A stretch of 64,000 bases of DNA from Polytrichum commune (lineage: Eukaryota; Streptophyta; Polytrichopsida; Polytrichales; Polytrichaceae), in assembly GCA_950295325.1 (NCBI GenBank), contig OX485806.1:50897169-50961168 (forward strand), read 5' to 3'. Of this stretch, positions 56,891 to 64,000 are shown piece by piece. Each line of letters begins with the position of its first letter. Within the stretch, counting starts at the first letter, position 1. The translations under genes were made by a program, and so were the position numbers. The notes beneath the pieces are model-generated. The model was given only the letters and a program-made list of their open reading frames with translations. It was not told the origin of the DNA and searched no databases.

Positions 56891-59800
56891 CTTGTCATCG
56901 GGGATAAGGGCAGCGATGCTGGACCAAACAAAAGCTCCCTCCTCAGCAATTAACGGTCACGCATTTGTAATCTCCACCGGTGCAAGCTCCTTTGTCTCCA
57001 TGATGTCGTTCTTACACTTCGCATGAGACGTCATGTTTGCCACCTAGGTCGAGTGTCTCCATGTGTAATTCCCCATGGATGCGGATGGATGTCGAGCTTG
57101 CGCAGGGTTGTCTTTGACGTCCATCCTTTGGACCCTTGTCATGTCAATCAAGCTCCCATGCGTGTCCTCCACAATGACACCGAGTCAATCGGGCTCGTAT
57201 TGCCTATCAACTAACCTGGGGACGATGGTGAAAGAGGCTGTGTCCATGTCTGAAGGCAGTCCTACCCTTGGTGGGGGAGGGGTGAGGACTGCTGGACCTG
57301 AAGTTTCACGGACTAGCATTTGTAAACCCTTATTCTTTCAGATGGCCGCATTGTAGATGGTGGTGTCTGCCGACACTGCAGGGGACGGAGGAGTCCCCAC
57401 TGGCGTAGGGTGGGGCACTGGCTGGTAGGAAGGTCCACTCATGAACATACTGTGAGGGGGTATCTAGCAAGGAATGGGTACGTTGGTTGAGGGGCCATCG
57501 CAAAACTCTGCATCCTGCTCAGTATCTCTAATATTGCGTTCGTCTTTGGTTTGGAGGCCATCAACTCCTCTTGAATGATAGACATCTTCCTGGCATTCTC
57601 CACTGTAGTTGTCGCCATGTCCTCCTTTATTTTCTGCTCGAGCTTGGCGTTAAGCTCGGCGACAAAAAACGCCTCCCCCTTCACCCTCTTGTTTTTGTCG
57701 AACTCCACCCCAAGCTCGACCATGATGTCCATGTCTCCCTCGTTCTCGTCAAAGACCTCGATGATTGCTCTCTCGGGTAACTCCACATACGGGGTTTTTT
57801 TCGTCCTTCGTTGCGTGTTGGGGAAGTGGTTCAGCAATGGACGGGAGTGTTGGTCGAGGACATCCATGTTCTTCATTTTAGGGACCACCAGCTTGGGCAT
57901 GGGGGGCACTGACGTGGAATAGCCGCCTGGCGTGTCGAGGGCCTCCGTGCCAGAGGTTCGCGCGAGAAATGCAAATTGGGTGGTGCCCGTCGACGATCCT
58001 GTATAACCACTCAGAGTCCCTTGCAGGTCGGATGCACTCACTATTGGGGCCATCATTTGGAGTAGGATGATGTCAAGAACATAGACAATTGGATCCATGT
58101 CGATAGAGAGGACGGGCTCATCATCGTTTGTTTCCAAAACATGCATGTTGAACTCTGTCCTGGGGGCGGTCATGTCATCCAAGTTCATCGTTGATACCTT
58201 AGACCTGTGGAACTTGTACTCTTCCTCATCGATGACATCAACATATGTATTGACGCACAACTCCGACATCTTAGACACAGAGGCAAATGAGTCAATGCTA
58301 TGAGTGAGAAAATAACTTTAGACCAATTAAAAATAACAAAGAATAAAACATTGAATGTTGGAGATGATTGAAAAGTGTAGCATACAATGTTTTACAAGTG
58401 AGCGTTCGTAAAACATACTAGGAGATGGCTTACCATGGCAAGATATATATAAATTTATAGCCTCCAAACACATTGTAAATTGTTTCTCCGTTCATTGCCA
58501 AACCATGCAATACAGAGATGTAGAACTCCATCCTAAGCTTCAACGCCGGGAAGACCGTGTACAACGTCTCATGGAAGAGATCCTTTGGAAAAAGGTGGAG
58601 GATGCTATAGATATTTCTTATTGCCTTTATGGGTACTTGCCCATTCCTAAACGTATTGTACGTCAAGAAAATGAGGCTCACCTCTCCCACCTGCTGTAGC
58701 CCCTGGCCTTGTTGATGGCCACGATCCCTTGCATCTTTGAAGGCACGTATGTGCTGTGGAGGATGTTGTACTTGAACTTGATCGTGTCCTCGTATAGCTC
58801 GGTGACGATGGAGACATTCTCATGTTCCACAATCCACACCCTTGCATGTGGCTCCCTCATGGCTGGCGATTTGGCCTCCATGAATTTCGCCATGAAGGAT
58901 TTATAAAACAACACCCCCTTCGCCTCCTGCCTTGATCTCCCTAAAATCGATAAGCGCGAAGGGGCAATCCCTTCGATCCTCCTTTATCTCGGCCCTGCTG
59001 ACGGTGTCGTCCCATTTGGAGAACGTTGTTATCTCCAACCATGTTGTCACCACACAAAATCTTGGCACATCTTCAAATGTGTTATTCTTCTTCATCTCCA
59101 AGAAAGAGATGTACCGCTGCAATTCTTTGGGATCCGTCTCTGTTTTTTTAGATCTATTGTTTCCTTTGAGCTTGAAAATGGAGATGTGCTCCTTGACCAG
59201 ACTGCGCATCGAGGCACCGTTGATGTTGTATAGTGCCTTGAACTCATTCCATTTTTCCTAGTTGACGTCGCCGTTGGCATAGTAGAGGTGCAATTCTGGC
59301 AAGAGTCCACTCAACTCCCGTATCGCAATGGTCTTCAACTTGTTGTAATCGCACCACTCCTTGATGGAGTACATGCTGGGTTTGTAGTTTGGTCTTTTAA
59401 AAATTGTCTTGGGATAAGGGATGGTCCTTTCGACGGTGTTCCCAAGAACGTGCACAGCACATCGTTGCAACTTTGACTCTGTCAGTCCTTGCAAGGCCCT
59501 GAAAAACTCCCTCATTGTTGGTGGGGCTTCTCTGCTTTGTAGTCGTTGTATTTTTCTTCAGTATAGAGGTTGACCAGCTCGCCCGAGCTGTAAACGTCAA
59601 AAATCGAGGTCCACAACTCCCAGGTGTCTCTATTGCAGCAAATCAGACAAAACTCACCCTTGAGTTTTAAGACTGATTTTGTTGTTGTGAAGTTCATGTT
59701 GATGGAGGAGAATTTGTCTACCATCACATCACAGAACACCAGCAACATAAATACTAACACTCGTTCGCAAGTTGATACATTTTCATAATTCCAATTCCAA

Positions 59801-60103
59801 TCTAAACTGTACGAACGTTCATAAACTTACCTTCCAATGTGGAGATTGGGTATTCCCGTTCTTCCTCTCCTTTGGCGGGCATCCATGTGCAACCCAATCA
59901 TCTCTCGCCGCCACTATATTTGCTGCCCACGACGCCTCAAATGCCTTGATTTTGTTTCCGGAATTCAGAAATGTGGATAATTTTTTGAACTTGTCTCAAT
60001 TGTTTGACCACACCAAGAAAACCTTCCAATATCACATGTCTGCCTTGAGCTCGTGTTCAAAATTGTCATCCTTGACGATGATTTGCCACGCTTTGAAGTT
60101 GTG
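56891..60103 (-). pseudogene. Gene Y: diverged methyltransferase-like relative of X, broken
   Basis: Minus-strand exons: 60103-59831 (donor AAG/GTAAGT), about 59760-58434 (donor ATG/GTAAGC) and 58269-56891 (acceptor GTGTCTAAG, donor AAG/GTAACT). The second reads LLVFCDVMVDKF, then SVLKLKGEFCLICCNRDTWE, a long middle part (LQRCAVHVLGNTVERTI, ARVWIVEHENVSIV) and NGETIYNVFGGYKF. The third has LSIDMDPIVYVLDIILL followed by a long acidic and coiled-coil region (AELNAKLEQKIKED). LLVFCD...GEFCLICC, NGETIYNVFGGYKF and IDMDPIVYVLDIILL sit in the order of motif IV, motif I and the acidic motif of X (ALENDPIIFNAILL). Stops lie at 59259 and 57439, with frame changes near 59515, 58905 and 58685. Homology to X is my inference. 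Confidence 0.45.
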
Positions 60104-61611
60104 CTAACCATCGATAATCTAAAACTGGACAACACTTCTATGTGAGCGGTGAGCGGAGAACGGATATGAAGTAAAAAAAACATATTGTCAAGACTAAATC
60201 TAGATGTTTTGGGATCTATATTCAAATATACTTGGAATATTCCATATTATTTTGAAAATAGCAAAAATTTATGACCTATTTCTATAGAATGGATAGGTCC
60301 AAAAATAAAAAATATCCTGAATTTGAAATGGTCTCTTTAAATTTGGAAATCGGGAAATGCTAAAAAAATAGAAATTTTATTGTATAATAGATAAGTATAT
60401 AATTAAAACTGATGATGATCTTAAAAAAATAAAAAAATAAAAATTTCAAGATTGGTTTAGGATAAGAATGAATGAATCAAAAAACAAAAGGTGACCAACT
60501 TGCTTCATTTTTATTCCATCACTTTAGTCTTTGTCCTATGTGTGAATCAACTCTAAGGCTTTGACTCCAACAATTATTATTAATGGTTGAAGTAATTATC
60601 TTGAACTGAATATATATGAGGACGCAAACTCAATATGAATGTAGAGACTCATGCATACAATGGGAGAGGAGAGAGACATGTTTGCTGGACTAGCATGGGA
60701 GAAGGAGATTAGAAGTCTAGGAGATCCTCATATTTTCTTTAATCCATCGCCGGAACATGACATAAGTGTTGCAAATCGATATAGTGATGATTACGAGCTG
60801 ACTCCATTTTTGCAGTCCACACAAGCATGAAGGTGGAAGGTGCAAGAGGAGCAAAAACGATATGCAAAAAATGATAGGAGGCGAGCGGATGTGCTAGAGA
60901 AGGACGCCACAAGGGGCATGAATGAAGAGGCAAACCATGCGGTTGATTTGCTGAGACAAGTCGATTGACATGGAAAAAGAGGTCAAGGTGGTAGGCAAAT
61001 CTTCTAGGTCTTTGTCATTTTGCAAGAGGATGAAAAGATTATTACCACATCGTCGTCCATTGAAGGACCGGATGATGGATAAAACGGTATCCTATGATAA
61101 TTTGCTTCGACCGGGTCCACCTCCATCAAGAACAACCGATGAAATGAAGCCCCAAACATCTAAGAGGTTGGCAAACCGGAAGTAGGGTTCATGAAAAGAG
61201 AAGGCATGGTAGGTTTAACATGTAGTGTTCAACGGTCAGAGAAACACATGGCATAGTTGAATATTGTAATGCAACATTTTGAAAGCTATAAAGAAAATCC
61301 ATGAGTTTATATTTTTTATGAAAAACAATTGTGAATACACATGAGGTGCACAAATCGCCACATCCATTAAGGCACAATATAGTACTAGGCCAGGATGAAT
61401 TCTAAGAAGTAGAATGTGTCAAGAGGCCCCCCTCGATGATGAGTTTAACCTCATTGAAGCTAAATGTTGGGGCGTGAATGAACAAGTGAATGTCAGGTTT
61501 TAAATTAGAGACCTTGACAAAACTAAAATAGAGGTGTTTACAATGTAGAAAAAAAGTTTCGTTTGCGGTGGAACTTTGATATCATATCTTTGAAGGCCGA
61601 GCAATTACACT
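60104..61611 (+). other. Spacer with a broken plus-strand reading frame
   Basis: 60110-60650 is AT-rich with no gene. A frame from ATG 60660 (GEERDMFAGLAWEKEIRSL, HDISVANRYSDDYELTPF) stops at 60828, continues with QEEQKRYAKNDRRRADVLEK to a TGA at 60966, and shifts to 60970-61185 (CKRMKRLLPHRRPLKDRM). It is basic and helical, with no domain recognised. Nothing is seen from 61190 to 61611. Confidence 0.3.
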
Positions 61612-62039
61612 GGGAAACTTAGTAATGTGAGCATAGAGCGGAGAGCGGAGTTTGGAGAGTAGAAAATTTGAATTATGATGGACGATTTTCATTGAAGAAG
61701 TGCCTATGACTGTGGATTTTGGAGATACTTTAAATTCAATTCGTTGAAAATGTACTCCATTCCCGTGGATTTTTTAACACAATCTAATTGGAGAAACAAA
61801 TAGAAAGTGAAGAAGTAGAAGAATGTATTTGTTATCAAGGTTATTGTAGTGTAGTTATCAAAAGGTTAAGGGTTAAATTAGGGTTGACATTAGCAATTGA
61901 AATTAAAAAACAACATAAGATGAAGAAGAGGTTGAATGGGGTTTGCAAAAGGTACATGGAAATTCAATAAATGAACTTATAAAAAACTTAAATATAAACA
62001 ATACATATGAGATGGAGGTTCTAAACGCATGAAGCGTAG
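61612..62039. other. 3' flank of X2, duplicated at 9780-10239
   Basis: Aligns with the X1 3' flank, starting GGAAACTTAGTA.TGTGAGCA and GAGCGGAGAGCGGAG. A shorter GTGAGCGGTGAGCGGAGAAC at 60139 just beyond the first recognised exon of Y is similar and may be an element-end motif. Confidence 0.5.
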
Positions 62040-64000
62040 TCAATAACTTGGACTACAATGTCTATCACTATCCTCGCCCTGCTCGGCCTCTATGTCTACG
62101 AAATCCAATACTAGTTTGTTGAAAGGACGGGTGCGACCAGAAGGTGGGGACAGTGTTTCCGCCAAAAGATGGGTAAGGTCAGTAGCATACGAAGGGAGCT
62201 CAAACGTCGTCGAAAGGGTTGCAAACATGTCTGCATTAAGGAAACGAATCGGGCTCTCATTTTGAACTCTGAACATAGAGGACGAGAAAAAAAAAATGAG
62301 CACAAGTCAAACATTCTGATCCGATAAGATAGAAATACAAGCAAGCAAGTTAAAAGCCAAGAACAAACTTACGCACACAACAAATCGAATTGCGCTTCGC
62401 CATCTTCCAGGGAGGAGGAGCAAAAACCGACCCTTGTTGTGGGGCAGCATGTTGAGAAGTATTTTCTTGCTCAAGGTCACGCATGGGGAGGAGGATGGAC
62501 TTGAAGATGTCGATGTCCGACTCAAGTGCCACAATATGGTGTTGAATGAATCGGCATGCAATGACGAAACCTCCTAGAAGAACCAAATGCGAGAAAGTGA
62601 GCATAAGAAAATGATTGGGAAATAGAACAAGTATAAAAGAAAAGAAAATATTAAAAAACAAAGACATGAAAAATAAGAAGATGAAAAACCAATCAACGCC
62701 ACATTGCTAATTCATGATAATGTTGTCATTGTCCGTGAGGGCGGAAAAATGATGGAGAAGATTTCAGGGCGTTTTTTACGAGCACCTCATCTTCCCTCAT
62801 CGACTGGTTCTTTGCATCGGCGAAGCTGTTGAGCCAACCATCTCTTTTGAGATTGTAACCCATGTCTTTGAAGTCTGAGGTCCGGACATTCAAAACAGAT
62901 TCATTACGCACGAGCACCTTGATAAAGAACTTGCGAGTCTGCACGAAATGTGAATGATAGAATTAAGAAAACAAAACTGAAAGGAAAAAAAATAAGAATA
63001 AAAAATGATGCGGCTACAGAGGAATTACCAACTTGGAAGGATTAGTTGGCGATTGGAGATCGAAGTCATTCATGCGAAACGAGTCTTTGGCAATGTAGAA
63101 TTTGTAAGTGTGTGCCCAGTTGTGAATTGATCTAAAGACATCAGCAGCGTGTGCAAAAACGAGGACACCGTCGTCATGGAGGTTGGCATTTGTGAAGGCA
63201 AACAAAACCTCAAAGTATGTGGGAGAATGCTTGTTCCACTAAGGAACATCCGACGATGAGGACGAGATGCTCCGCACACGGACGTTTTCGGGCACATCTG
63301 CAAAGAGTAGATCAATCCCTGTGTGAACCTTAGGCTTGATATTTAGACGAGTATGGCCCATTCCAACCTGCAAAGTAAAAATCCAAAGAAAGATTTAAAA
63401 CAATAACAAGTGTTGAATTATATGGAATGAATGGAAAAACAAGAGAATGTCGCACAAACCTTAGTAAGGAATTCTTGGATGCGGCGGTAGGCCGGAGGGG
63501 GAACCTTGGTCCGCATGGGATCCTCTATGAGCTCCCCCATGTCGACATTTTCAATCAAAGAGAGAGGAGCTGACTTCTCAAAAGAAGTTGCGGATGTATC
63601 CAGTGCGACGGCCTTCCTCTTGGGCGGCATGGAGGGGATGGTGACATCGCTGTGGGAAGGAGCGGCAACATGATCGGGGGCAGGGGCAGAAGGAGTGGCG
63701 GTTGGACTTCCAGCCACGGTGCGGCTAGAGCAACATTGCGTTGAACGGAGGCCTTTGTGAAAGAACAAGTGAATACTTGAAAAGAAGCATGAGTAACAAT
63801 CTTCCTACCTTTGCCCTTGTCTTTGACCAAAGCAACATCCTTCTAAGGGGCAGAGCTAACAAGGGTGTTGTAAAGCTTTGCTTCCACCTCGGGAATGAAT
63901 CCACGAGAACAATCCAAGTACCAACCACCAACCACCAAATGCACGGGTGGAAATTTGTAAGTTGCATGTGCATGTACACACAAGGATTGGAGTTGACATC
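62040..64000 (-). pseudogene. Gene X copy 2, C-terminal part, window-truncated
   Basis: Same exons as X1. 63460 to about 63840 has PPKRKAVALDTSATSFE and ENVDMGEL. 63367-63029 has GIDLLFADVPEN, NLHDDGVLVFAHA and NDFDLQSP. 62938 to about 62690 has TRKFFIKVLVRN, DGWLNSFADAKNQSM and, one frame over, FSALTDNDNIIMN. 62573-62373 has GFVIACRFIQHHIVALESD and SILLPMRD. 62268-62040 has FELPSYATDLTHLLAE and LVLDFVDIEAEQGED. Stops are TAG at about 63843, TAG in the 63367 exon (DVP*WNK), and TAG where X1 has the tryptophan of MDWQCGV. The donor after QCGV has lost its GT. X2 lacks the LTR insertions of X1 but is dead too. The rest lies beyond the window. Confidence 0.65.

Noticed and set aside
57439..58278. 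The 279-codon open frame as an intact stand-alone gene
   Set aside because: It follows a splice acceptor at 58269, reads as the third exon of gene Y, and coding-like text continues past its stop in another frame down to 56891.
1..64000. tRNA, rRNA and known small RNA genes
   Set aside because: None recognised by eye on either strand; a covariance-model scan was not possible.

Overview
The window is repeat-dense nuclear DNA of a land plant. Evidence: spliced genes with GT-AG introns, Ty3/gypsy chromoviruses, a Ty1/copia relic, CACTA (TNP2-type) and Mutator-like transposases, a hAT-type MITE and a short TTTAGGG-type telomere-like tract. I cannot name the species. No intact host housekeeping gene, tRNA or rRNA was seen. 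Nearly everything is mobile or decayed, and much is nested insertion that can be unpicked from 5-bp target-site duplications (TSDs).

Two LTR families organise the window. LTR-A (about 970 bp, TGTCGC...GCGACA) belongs to a chromodomain-type Ty3/gypsy element. One structurally complete copy lies at 31591-38644, with two LTRs I read as identical, TSD CAAAT, PBS and PPT. There are also solo LTRs (991, 7691, 12159, 14847, 25603), gutted relics (64-5153, 5154-7246, 27456-30681) and LTR pieces (48841, 55632). The complete element has lost the reverse-transcriptase core and carries a triplicated RNase H segment, so it must move in trans. LTR-B (about 1.5-1.7 kb, TGTGAGCCC...GGGCTCACA) occurs five times (2620, 10846, 21072, 21674, 42702), always solo.

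The most interesting content is a decayed multi-exon gene family on the minus strand. Copy X1 (20928 down to 10240) and copy X2 (64000 down to 62040, cut by the window edge) share exon structure. X1 shows a ParB-like GNHR segment followed by what reads as a beta-class (motif IV before motif I) DNA methyltransferase. The motif-I stretch is split by a conserved intron. Gene Y (60103 down to 56891) looks like a diverged relative. X1 has several in-frame stops, a solo LTR-A in one exon and a solo LTR-B just after a splice donor. Its 2.1-kb second intron is filled with tandem repeats carrying a 22-nt perfect palindrome around GGATCC.

Layout: 0-7.2 kb nested chromovirus relics; 7.2-9.5 kb copia relic split by a solo LTR-A; 9.6-20.9 kb X1 with nested LTRs and tandem arrays; 21.1-24.2 kb LTR-B inside LTR-B; 24.3-27.5 kb MULE transposase split by a solo LTR-A; 27.5-30.7 kb chromovirus relic; 31.6-38.6 kb complete chromovirus; 39.7-41.1 kb possible exons of an unknown gene; 41.2-48.0 kb CACTA element with a solo LTR-B; 48.8-56.3 kb AT-rich relics; 56.9-60.1 kb gene Y; 60.6-61.2 kb plus-strand reading frames; 61.6-64 kb X2.
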